Shown: in pieces, positions 52,901-58,210 of the stretch | Layout of the letters: the number at the start of each line of letters is the position of its first letter | Position numbering within the stretch: position 1 is the stretch's first letter | Assembly (NCBI GenBank): GCA_002633005.1 | Contig: NMRA01000004.1 | Coordinates: 582,802 to 646,801 of the forward strand | Origin: Phoronis australis | Taxonomy: Eukaryota; Phoronida; Phoronidae | Length of the DNA stretch: 64,000 nt | Direction: 5' to 3' | The notes under the pieces: generated by a model | Database searches by the model: none | Seen by the model: only the letters and a program-made list of their open reading frames with translations | Told to the model about the DNA's origin: nothing | Made by a program: the position numbers and the translations under genes

Positions 52901-55900
52901 AATTGATGTCCGTTCTGGAGTTATCCAAATTGGTCAAAATATCATGGGCGTATGGGTTAAGAAGGGGAGAACCCTCTGCATGGCTGGGATACAGAACATG
53001 TGGCCGAGCATTGGATTCGTCTCGACACGTCACAGTTCTATTCGGGGCCGCTTGGGCAGTTTCTGAGTTTGGGATTGACTTTAGTACACACGCCAGAATA
53101 TCATAGAAAAATCACCTTGTTCCATGTTTCTAACCCAGTACCTCTTTTTGAAAACCAGGCATCCTAACCAGTCGACCAAAGTCAAAGATTGACAAATTTA
53201 GGCAATGGTTTAGAGAGCCCTAAAACACGCCTAAAAGTCTACCCTCACTGAGTCACTGCAGGTTCACCACACCAGTTTCGATCTCTCCTCCAGTTGTATA
53301 ATTGGAGATATTTAAGAGCATAGGGTGAAATGTGTTTGAGTAAACATAATTTTCTGGAAATCACAGCATCTAACGAACAACCGAAGCAGTGACCGCAGAC
53401 GTCTGTGACCGAAGAAAGCAATGGATTCGGAAATTAACTTATGTTCTCTTCAGTTAAGGAGAGTTCTGTGTTTTATACCTTCATGTGTGAAAGAGCTCCT
53501 GTCTAAGCATTGCCAACAACAACCTTTTACGCGAGCCAACACTAGAGCACACACACAAGAGACCATTTCACGTAACTATGACTTCGTAATAACATTCGCC
53601 AGTGTTGGCATACAAAGCCTATGCGGCAAACTCTATCCTTACCCCACTACAATATTCCTAAACCTCCCTCCGCATCATGGAAGGCTGGGGGAGGGCCTAT
53701 TGCCCCCACTTTTTCAGTGCTGCACCGCCCATGCATACGGTACTCCTACTAAGGCTGATCGGGCAGTGTAGTGCATTTTCTTCATTATGTTGCATTTCGA
53801 GCACATGGGCCCCAATTCCAGGCCATAAAAGGACGTGCTTGCCTTCTTTTGGAATGAATGTACACCAAATGAAACATCGAGTGCTCCAAGACTAAGGCCG
53901 AGTGTCCTGCATTGGCTTGTGGCGAACTTAGCGTAATAATTCTCCTTTGCTGAACAAAAAGGACACCGATGAAGAGATATCATATTATAAGATGTCCTGC
54001 TTACCACATTTAAGAGCCGCGTCAGACAAATTTAATAACTGCTTTCCTTGAACACTTGAGGGTCCGAAGCAGATCATCCCATCTACACCGTTAATGACAG
54101 TGACTGTGCCTCCGTGCAGTAGCTTGTGAAGCCATTTGAGTTCGCAGTTGCAAACCCAGGGATTTCCACTCAAATCACTAGAAATCAAACAACACATGTA
54201 CTTCTTTTACACCGCGGTAATCCGTCAGTTTGATGTTCAAACCAACTGGGCCCGTATAAACTGAGCCTTGGGTTACTCGGCGATGATTTTACAGTGATTG
54301 GAGAAACGTCGAATAACAGCAAAAGTCGTCTAACTATTAAAGCAACTTTGTTTTTGTATACACGCTGCCGACGTGTATTTCAGTAGAAGAGTTGTGCCTC
54401 TTTTGAAAAAGTAACTCATGAGACGCAAGTTTGATATCCGGCATTGTCTGAAATTAAGTGTCTGAACTTAAGCAATTTATTGAGTATCTAACTTTGAACA
54501 TTTTTAGACTTTGAAATGATTTATCACCTGATACTTACAGAGTTTTCAAATGTTTCAGGTCGTCAATTATTCCTTCAGGGAGTGTTGTTAAGTTGTTATT
54601 TGATAGGTCACTGAAATGTAATGTGAAAATTTACAATAAAACAATAAGAAAATACAACAGTAAATAGTTTTGGTTTTATTAGGCAATCAACAGTATAGTA
54701 AGTAGTCCTGTTGGATTAAAAGCAAAACGTTGTGCTGATAACGAAATCAACATAGAATTCAGGGCGTTGTTCTCAAACAACAAAAAATTCTTTATTTCAG
54801 AAGGTTTTCGATGAGTAGAATTGCATATTCTCATGACATATTGATATTACATTATTTGACATTGTATTTAACTTCATATGCAGCATAACAAAACGCATGA
54901 AGATGTTCGATTCTATTGATTAAAGTCACGGAAACTTATACACTAGAAGTTTCCTGTGTAGTGTACTGTTTGACGTCTAGCAGGCCAGACTGCTGACAAA
55001 TATTTACCAATCGTCATACAAGTAATTGATGTTAGGTCTTGATAAGTTAATTAAAGATATCGCTTACTTCAGATAAGTCAAGGTTAAAGCCTTGTAAAAA
55101 AAGCGTACCCGCGCACCGCGCCAGCTTTTCAGAGAGACAGACCTCGTGGTCTAACTCTAGATCTACAGTTTTACCAGTAATTCAACATCAGCAAATCCCT
55201 CCAACTGTACGTCCTCAGTAAAATTTCCCAAAATGCTTACTTTTGTAGTAACAAAAAAGGCACCTTCTATCTAAGATTTATCGACGCACATATCATTTAT
55301 CTATTATTCGGGACATATGTCGATCATAAATTAAATTTTAATTCAGGCCTTACGTAAGAATAAGACAGAAACGACTTCAATTAAAAGGGATATCTGTTAA
55401 TAATAAATCAGTTGTTTTAGTTTGCAGTTTTAAATGTATGAACATCACCATATCATGCGTTGTCTCGCTTTATCCTATTTTTTACTAATATCCGTCTCAT
55501 TGCCATCATATATATCATTATTGCCAAGACTTACGTTTCGTGGCAGTGTCATTTTTGACGTTCACATTTTCCAGCTCAAAGAATGGGCCTAATCTGTACG
55601 ATGTTATATGCGGGACTAACGGCTCTGTCCATCATGAAGTGATTTGTGACTGATTTTATGATCTTGAATTCATTGAATTTTTCTAGTACAATGTCAACTC
55701 AAGAGTGACCTATAACTACTCGCAAGCTGTCTAAATTATATGTGACCCGCGATAAGATACGATAGACGAGGAAGAAGACTTACGCCGAGACAAGAAGATA
55801 AACACACAGGATTTACCAGTACGTGGACCCGGGCTACTACGGAGAGAAGTTCTAAGGTTTACTTAAAAGCACATGCATGAACCTTTATCTAGAAGTTGAT

Positions 55901-57956
55901 TTATTTCCATGTGACATTTATAATTAATTTTTGTGGAAACAGCATTTAGGATTAACTTGATGTTAGTTTAGAGTTTTACTTCCAGTTCATTTAAACCGGC
56001 TATAAACCAGTCTTCCGTCACGAAAAAAAAATAAACCACAAACTGTTATGAAACTGGTCCGTATTTAAAATAAGTCTGATTTTTGGGCTTAAAAAGAAGT
56101 GATAATTCATTATTGCTTGAGACCATGTTCTACAGGTTGCCTTGTCAATGACGTCTTGAGTATCATTCTATTCGTCGCGCATGGTCTCGAGGGATATCAG
56201 TTGTAGTAAGATTCAACATTCTCATTTGAGTAAGGAGAAAGTTGAGACCGATTCACGGCGATGCGTTGTTGAAATCAAAACCTAGTTTCTGAGTGCGAAT
56301 TTGTTGCCGCTTTTAAGGATAATTTAGACTCATAAGACTTTTTGTAAAGTGATCATTTTTACAGACTATAGTTGATTGGTAGCAACCTTTTCATTCTTTG
56401 CTGTTTGCCTGACGGAAAATAAGACACAAAAATATAAAATGTACATAAACCATGATAAAAAATACGAATCCTATCCAAAATATAGGCCTATGCTCTGTGA
56501 ACGGGTTTGTGATCAAAAACATAACAATTTTTGCTTCAAATAGAAGCTTCCCTTTGTTTAAAATGGAAAGAACATTTAAGTGCTAATTCTTGAATTGTGC
56601 AACATAGGACAAGGGATTCTCCAGCGAGAAGTGTTGCTAGGGAAGCACCGCCAAGCGCCAAGTCAGGTGGTAAGCTTTCTCAGGTATGGTGNCATGGTCT
56701 CGAGGGATATCAGTTGTAGTAAGATTCAACATTCTCATTTGAGGAAGGAGAAAGTTGAGACCGATTCACGGCGATGCGTTGTTGAAATCAAAACCTAGTT
56801 TCTGAGTGCGAATTTGTTGCCGCTTTTAAGGATAATTTAGACTCATAAGACTTTTTGTAAAGTGATCATTTTTACAGATTATAGTTGATTGGTAGCAACC
56901 TTTTCATTCTTTGCTGTTTGCCTGACGGAAAATAAGACACAAAAATATAAAATGTACATAAACCATGATAAAAAATACGAATCCTATCCAAAATATAGGC
57001 CTATGCTCTGTGAACGGGTTTGTGATCAAAAACATAACAATTTTTGCTTCAAATAGAAGCTTCCCTTTGTTTAAAATGGAAAGAACATTTAAGTGCTAAT
57101 TCTTGAATTGTGCAACATAGGACAAGGGATTCTCCAGCGAGAAGTGTTGCTAGGGAAGCACCGCCAAGCGCCAAGTCAGGTGGTAAGCTTTCTCAGGTAT
57201 GGTGAACATTTTATTTTTCAGATGGTGTCTCGTCGTTTAGTTGTGTTTTCAAGCATCGTGTGAGGCATCTCCTTATCTCCAGCTTTATATAATAACTAAG
57301 AGAAACGCATACTGATGTTAAAACGTAAGTATTCAACAGAGACCGAGACGGAGGCGGAGATTTTTTTAACTTAAGTTTGGATTTCGACCCAGTCTTGATA
57401 TGAATTATTGTGGATTTCTTTTGCTCGTCATAACGACGACATGATTATTAAAGGCAAATAAACACTACCCCTGGTCGACACACGATCTAGTTAGCTTCTC
57501 CGTCTGAATTCGCCACTAATAGACTGAGTCTCTTCACTTGTCGTAAGTTGAACGTGATTTTGAATTAAGTTGCAACATAGCAAATTGGTGTAGGGAGTTA
57601 TTGATTTTAAGGTCACCGAGCTATTTTTAATTAATAAAACAACTGAGGAAAACTAGTCTATGTAGGTCTGGTCACAGATTTTACCAAGCAAATAAGAGAA
57701 ACATTGATTATACCATCGTTGTGTTCCAAACTTACATTGCCGCTACTTTGCCAGGGAGACTTGAAGTTCTCGGAAACTCCGTAAGACCCACAGAAGAACA
57801 GTTGATGGCACATTTCTGTTGTCTTGTTATCTCGCATAAACAGAGCTTCGGGCAAGGTTGGCACGACATGCGCGCGTCCACAAACAGAACACAAAACACG
57901 TGTAACGTAAACAGCACGGCACACCATTTACGTAATACGTGCAGGCAGTACATCAC
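19412..57956 (-). CDS. PKD1: Polycystin-1 (PKD1 family), complete gene, 34 coding exons
   Basis: Large ciliary/plasma-membrane receptor-channel subunit; in vertebrates polycystin-1 pairs with polycystin-2 through its C-terminal coiled coil and channel core. Coding exons from 57736-57956 down to 19412-19978 (each listed separately) all join in phase and sum to 13,092 nt, about 4,363 residues, close to human polycystin-1 (about 4,300). Order: signal peptide, LRR (to ~155), WSC (~156-250), PKD repeat, linker, LDL-A-like cysteines (~495-518), PKD array (to ~2030), REJ/GAIN (to ~2900), GPS cleavage at about 2918/2919, TM1 (~2947-2967), PLAT (~2983-3103), ten more membrane helices with the TOP domain, coiled-coil tail. 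The missing C-type lectin domain and single 72-nt LRR exon distinguish it from the human protein. PKD1L1/PKD1L3 are less likely given the LRR-WSC start. Confidence 0.96.
19466..19510 (-). repeat. AAT/AAC trinucleotide microsatellite in PKD1 coding sequence
   Basis: Plus strand reads as ATT/GTT/ATC triplets. In frame it encodes two runs of five asparagines split by DDNMI. Length polymorphism is likely. Confidence 0.85.
19979..22115 (-). other. Last PKD1 intron, 2.1 kb
   Basis: No exon recognised. Contains the 18-bp tandem array at 20652-20741 and AT-rich sequence otherwise. Confidence 0.6.
20652..20741. repeat. 18-bp minisatellite, five identical copies
   Basis: Unit AACAAGTGTAACATAACC repeated five times without mismatch. 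It creates spurious minus-strand open frames with a VMLHLL period. Not CRISPR: no spacers and no microbial context. Confidence 0.95.
22116..22310 (-). CDS. PKD1: PKD1 exon 33: C-tail, start of coiled coil
   Basis: FRKVKFQGLP (human FRHKVRFEGMEPLP), a Ser-rich linker, then DRLLPTWEQLLDKFEE, the beginning of the coiled coil that binds polycystin-2. Confidence 0.93.
23082..23195 (-). CDS. PKD1: PKD1 exon 32: proximal C-tail
   Basis: DYELVDFMIKRFKLWAGI matches the DYEMVELFLRRLRLWMGL segment of the human tail. Basic patches here are the kind reported to contact heterotrimeric G proteins. Confidence 0.94.
23281..23350. repeat. Degenerate CATCTA/ACATCT simple repeat
   Basis: Imperfect hexamer run (CATCTACATGTACATCTATA) in the PKD1 intron before exon 32. 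Confidence 0.7.
23844..24047 (-). CDS. PKD1: PKD1 exon 31: pore-side region and TM11
   Basis: FGGMFEEFHSFSSSLLTVV occupies the pore-helix position, followed by the last helix (YGLGCCLIFAVLSDTYK). As in other polycystin-1 proteins, no polycystin-2-like selectivity filter is apparent. Confidence 0.94.
24670..24890 (-). repeat. Interspersed repeat family A, copy 5
   Basis: Core 24746-24780 reversed (ACTATAGCTACTAAGAGACA, ATATTTTGAA); also AAATTGGTGAGATTTTG shared with the family. Confidence 0.6.
25144..25278 (-). CDS. PKD1: PKD1 exon 30: S4-S5 linker and TM10
   Basis: VARQLRFIKLFSVFGKIL aligns with the AAQQLRFVRQWSVFGKTL signature, then TM10 (LILTLVILAYTFFGYL). Confidence 0.96.
25880..26167 (-). 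CDS. PKD1: PKD1 exon 29: TM7-TM9
   Basis: 96 codons with three helices; SLWNILELCLVVIAMATVAL is the S3-like helix and FVSFDANVHYQ the conserved loop (human FTSFDQVAQ). Acceptor tttcag, donor gtaaga. Confidence 0.95.
26904..26989 (-). CDS. PKD1: PKD1 exon 28: end of TOP domain
   Basis: Short exon, QFDVRSSTFDLFVENQVSVL, leading into the next membrane helix. Acceptor attgtcag, donor gtaagg. Confidence 0.92.
27308..27399 (-). CDS. PKD1: PKD1 exon 27: TOP domain strands
   Basis: TRMINTEFTMYNANLALFTV and VSLTVEFPLSG, matching the AVFLELTRYSPAVGLH...VTLRLEFP region of the human protein. Confidence 0.94.
27536..27661 (-). CDS. PKD1: PKD1 exon 26: TOP domain SGGGYVQDLG motif
   Basis: SGGGYVQDLGPT equals the SGGYVQELG block of human polycystin-1, followed by IESNWINER (human LHNWLDNRSR). 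A diagnostic family signature. Confidence 0.96.
27872..28034 (-). CDS. PKD1: PKD1 exon 25: TOP domain, cysteine part
   Basis: Encodes TCRYSNSW, CFEGGNFDEDVDSYSTGW and RPCCHGNQTWVH, with conserved extracellular cysteines and a glycosylation sequon. Confidence 0.93.
28218..28348 (-). CDS. PKD1: PKD1 exon 24: TOP domain
   Basis: NSQFWKWFTDKLIPFF, then RQLGPVRIIQVRNKNG: the polycystin motif in which a Trp helix is followed by Leu-Gly-Pro-x-Arg and strand residues. Confidence 0.94.
28862..29097 (-). CDS. PKD1: PKD1 exon 23: channel-core TM6 and start of TOP domain
   Basis: ARQEASKIKRMRHLIRQ leads into the S1-type helix (VYVVFFWFVVAICFLS) and the first extracellular helix of the polycystin TOP domain. 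Confidence 0.94.
29703..29816 (-). CDS. PKD1: PKD1 exon 22: intracellular loop after TM5
   Basis: 38 codons, VLLIATYVAMTTKDKYAP then acidic linker (DTADDPVSFIPVIESNEKIK), like the human KVLLEALYFSLVAKRL-type segment. Confidence 0.9.
30196..30425 (-). CDS. PKD1: PKD1 exon 21: TM4 and TM5
   Basis: Two membrane helices (YWFIYVAHTLCLLMSAFC; WLAAFGVAFLQSVLVIEPFK). The second ends in the family-conserved EP-[FL]-K. Acceptor taacag, donor gtatga. Confidence 0.95.
30778..31037 (-). CDS. PKD1: PKD1 exon 20: cytosolic loop
   Basis: About 86 polar codons (HQTLWSDISTPSDCG, NTIDSCYSGLSSGT). Acceptor gttcag, donor gtaaat. The intron just upstream carries the single-N duplication, which does not touch the exon. 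Confidence 0.85.
31045..31781. repeat. 368-bp direct duplication around a single N
   Basis: 31045-31412 and 31414-31781 are the same length and differ at two positions I could see; they are separated only by N at 31413. Intronic. Most likely an assembly join of two versions of one locus. Confidence 0.92.
32244..32348 (-). CDS. PKD1: PKD1 exon 19: cytosolic loop
   Basis: Polar, with SLPTDLSDDSLLARRKS, resembling the acidic/basic loop of polycystin-1. Acceptor tttcag, donor gtaagt, phase 2 in and out. Confidence 0.85.
32650..32880 (+). repeat. Interspersed repeat family A, copy 6
   Basis: Core 32739-32776 (TTCAAAATATTGTCTGCTGA, GCTATGGTACAGAA), the best match to the apparent consensus. Confidence 0.6.
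32927..33102 (-). CDS. PKD1: PKD1 exon 18: cytosolic loop with conserved SWP block
   Basis: Contains WWTNDNILSWPEKLPSW, matching the GTLSWPDLL segment of the human TM3-TM4 loop, followed by a Ser/Arg stretch with candidate phosphosites. Acceptor tgtgtag, donor gtatgc. Confidence 0.88.
33449..33547 (-). CDS. PKD1: PKD1 exon 17: cytosolic loop
   Basis: 33 codons, Arg/Lys/Ser-rich (VSRKFLKRSNP, SGVSSDSKQ). Phase 0 both ends, so it could be a cassette exon. Donor gttgtt is weak. Confidence 0.7.
33832..33963 (-). CDS. PKD1: PKD1 exon 16: cytosolic loop
   Basis: 44 codons, phase 0 both ends, polar loop between TM3 and TM4 (LQPFDYSGKS, EMEDMMSRPT). It joins exon 15 in phase although the 318-bp N gap lies in the intron between them, so an extra in-phase exon hidden in the gap cannot be excluded. 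Confidence 0.78.
34329..34646. other. Assembly gap, 318 N
   Basis: Unresolved sequence within the PKD1 intron between exons 15 and 16. Confidence 0.99.
35258..35577 (-). CDS. PKD1: PKD1 exon 15: TM2 and TM3
   Basis: Encodes SVYERSRYSRFTRVQRVNCC, near-identical in pattern to human polycystin-1 at this point, then TM2 and TM3 (VGILSSLCVVPIGVILVV). Acceptor attgcag, donor gtatgt. Confidence 0.95.
35915..36223 (-). CDS. PKD1: PKD1 exon 14: PLAT domain
   Basis: Core of the PLAT/LH2 lipid- and protein-binding domain: AHVGIRIYGTN, DIHHIKVWHDNTG, PDWFLSRVTIVD, WYFKADDWLS. It completes the fold begun in the previous exon; phase 1 in and out. Confidence 0.96.
36488..36600 (+). repeat. Possible tRNA-derived SINE head
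   Basis: TGGTCCAGACGG resembles a pol III A box and GGCTTCGAGTCCC, about 45 bp later, a B box. The intervening sequence does not fold as a clean tRNA. Weak call. Confidence 0.3.
36720..36915 (-). CDS. PKD1: PKD1 exon 13: TM1 and start of PLAT
   Basis: First membrane helix (VIVVTVCSIAALYIVMAIVA) then basic residues and the opening PLAT strand (YKYEVSIVTGRQLGAG). Acceptor ttttag, donor gtacaa. Confidence 0.95.
37280..37535 (-). CDS. PKD1: PKD1 exon 12: GPS autoproteolysis site
   Basis: Four GPS cysteines and tryptophan in order (STCLFYN, RWDTAGC, VCSCNHLTSFG). Cleavage is expected between Leu and Thr of NHLTSFG, about residue 2918/2919. All critical residues are present, so cleavage is predicted to occur. 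Acceptor gtgcag, donor gtaaaa. Confidence 0.95.
38050..38204 (-). CDS. PKD1: PKD1 exon 11: GAIN beta-strands
   Basis: Encodes VRFSGHNGGISVFFG and HRKYTFFVPQP. Acceptor attgcag, donor gtaagt, phase 0 in, 2 out. Confidence 0.88.
38240..39782. mobile_element. TIR-bounded interspersed element with internal tandem units
   Basis: About 1.5 kb in the PKD1 intron between exons 10 and 11. TGCGCCCACA at 38271-38280 is matched by its exact inverse TGTGGGCGCA at 39771-39780. The 3' end also folds on itself (39753-39780) and is preceded by a GACGGACG-rich stretch. Inside, a unit beginning ATTGCCACTA occurs at 38637, 39071 and 39568 (434 and 497 bp apart). A 45-bp segment at 39250 is duplicated in tandem. 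No transposase frame is visible, so it looks non-autonomous. Confidence 0.7.
40361..41182 (-). CDS. PKD1: PKD1 exon 10: GAIN domain
   Basis: 274 codons in phase 0. Helices (IINLVEAVNSQ) followed by beta-strand sequence (NPYTWGFHEE, SLSFRFGNGT-like block, EYVTINVPP). This is the body of the GAIN fold that performs autoproteolysis at the GPS. Confidence 0.92.
41482..41791 (-). CDS. PKD1: PKD1 exon 9: REJ/GAIN helical part
   Basis: Ser/Gln/Glu-rich helices (RETVTEAISNVAVISPQEVQ) typical of the helical subdomain A of GAIN. Acceptor ttcttag, donor gtaagt. Confidence 0.9.
42001..42626 (-). CDS. PKD1: PKD1 exon 8: REJ region
   Basis: About 208 codons with paired cysteines (ECFSC, ISCSGW), YQWTATRND and DPLGARTRAI, as in REJ domains of polycystin and sea-urchin receptor for egg jelly. 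Donor is gtgtgg, weaker than its neighbours, but phase 2 fits the next exon. Confidence 0.92.
43172..43336 (-). CDS. PKD1: PKD1 exon 7: REJ region
   Basis: 55 codons in phase 0, encoding a fibronectin-like REJ strand block (LPNSAYQFVVMVTR). Acceptor gttatag, donor gtatgt. Confidence 0.9.
43716..48946 (-). CDS. PKD1: PKD1 exon 6: giant 5.2-kb exon, PKD repeat array
   Basis: 5,231 nt, uninterrupted, about residues 417-2160. It opens GLWFQHSGIVKWW, homologous to the segment preceding the LDL-A-like module of polycystin-1, then the cysteine cluster (QYCPLSNQC, SPCSC) and a GDFIGIQYDE stretch. About 14 clear PKD repeats follow plus one degenerate; most carry the G-x-Y-x-V-x-V strand and one has a textbook WDFGDG (44826-44846). 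Many NxS/T sequons. The last ~160 residues begin the REJ region (CIEPSVTIDGG, YDPDDAN). Acceptor attgtag chosen over the longer open frame because it fits the phase; donor gtaagc. Confidence 0.96.
49536..49670 (-). CDS. PKD1: PKD1 exon 5: Thr/Ser/Pro linker
   Basis: 45 codons of low-complexity ESTTTSVKSST-type sequence ending LLFPG, a likely O-glycosylated stalk. Phase 1 in and out. It sits where the C-type lectin domain is found in vertebrate polycystin-1. Confidence 0.85.
49901..50110 (+). repeat. Interspersed repeat family B, copy 3
   Basis: Core 49917-49945 (CATAGTTGGTTCTGGTCTGT), then a tail ending CTCAAAATGAGTCAAGGTA. Sits in the PKD1 intron between exons 4 and 5. Confidence 0.6.
50435..51082 (-). 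CDS. PKD1: PKD1 exon 4: WSC domain and first PKD repeat
   Basis: Residues ~156-371. The first part has eight cysteines including DECLCGSS and HFGYL, the WSC carbohydrate-binding pattern. The second part is an Ig-like PKD repeat (YDWNID, then GLYHVTVNIS). Acceptor tttcag, donor gtaagt, phase 1 in and out. Confidence 0.94.
51083..54004 (-). other. PKD1 intron 3, 2.9 kb
   Basis: Flanking exons join in phase 1. No exon or recognisable gene; only short open frames of random appearance. Confidence 0.6.
54005..54177 (-). CDS. PKD1: PKD1 exon 3: LRR C-terminal cap
   Basis: Encodes LDLSGNPWVCNCELKWL and later cysteines (MICFG, LKCG), the standard LRRCT pattern. Acceptor ttctag, donor gtaagc. Residues ~98-155. 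Confidence 0.94.
54539..54610 (-). CDS. PKD1: PKD1 exon 2: single leucine-rich repeat
   Basis: Exactly 72 nt, phase 2 in and out, encoding DLSNNNLTTLPEGI and the rest of one LRR. The acceptor is tttcag and the donor gtaagt. Seventy-two-nt one-repeat exons are typical of LRR genes; human PKD1 has two of them here, and I find only one. Confidence 0.92.
54611..57735 (-). other. PKD1 intron 1, 3.1 kb
   Basis: I searched for a second 72-nt LRR exon and found none. Contains the 512-bp duplication. Confidence 0.55.
56180..57204. repeat. 512-bp direct duplication around a single N
   Basis: 56180-56691 and 56693-57204 are near-identical (two differences seen), with N at 56692. In the first PKD1 intron. 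Same pattern as at 31413. Confidence 0.92.
57736..57956 (-). CDS. PKD1: PKD1 exon 1: signal peptide and LRR N-cap
   Basis: Start ATG at 57956 is followed within a few residues by a hydrophobic signal sequence (CAVLFTLHVFCVLFV) and a cysteine-rich LRR N-terminal cap (CQPCPKLCLCE, then KCAINCSSVGLTEFP). Donor gtaagt. An ATG just upstream in the same frame was not seen. Residues 1-74. Confidence 0.88.
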
Positions 57957-58210
57957 GGCGTATAAAAAAACACTATCCCGCAGGAAAGTACACCATTCGT
58001 GCTAACATTTTCTCGCGTTTTGAATCTGGACGCAGTCCGTTCGTACGACAGAGGTGTTGACAAGCCGATAGAACGCGTGACTGTGTTATCGATTCCAACT
58101 CGTAGATATGAATGAATTTAATAAAACGGCGAGATCAATATACGGACGTGTTAAATGTGATTCGGAACGGCGCAACCCAACAACAAATCGCTAAAATATA
58201 TCTTTCAAAA
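57770..58210 (-). promoter_or_regulatory. CpG-rich probable promoter and 5' end of PKD1
   Basis: 57841-58080 holds 23 CpG dinucleotides by hand count, far above the surrounding introns, and brackets the start codon. No TATA box is evident on the minus strand. The transcription start is not determined. Confidence 0.45.
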
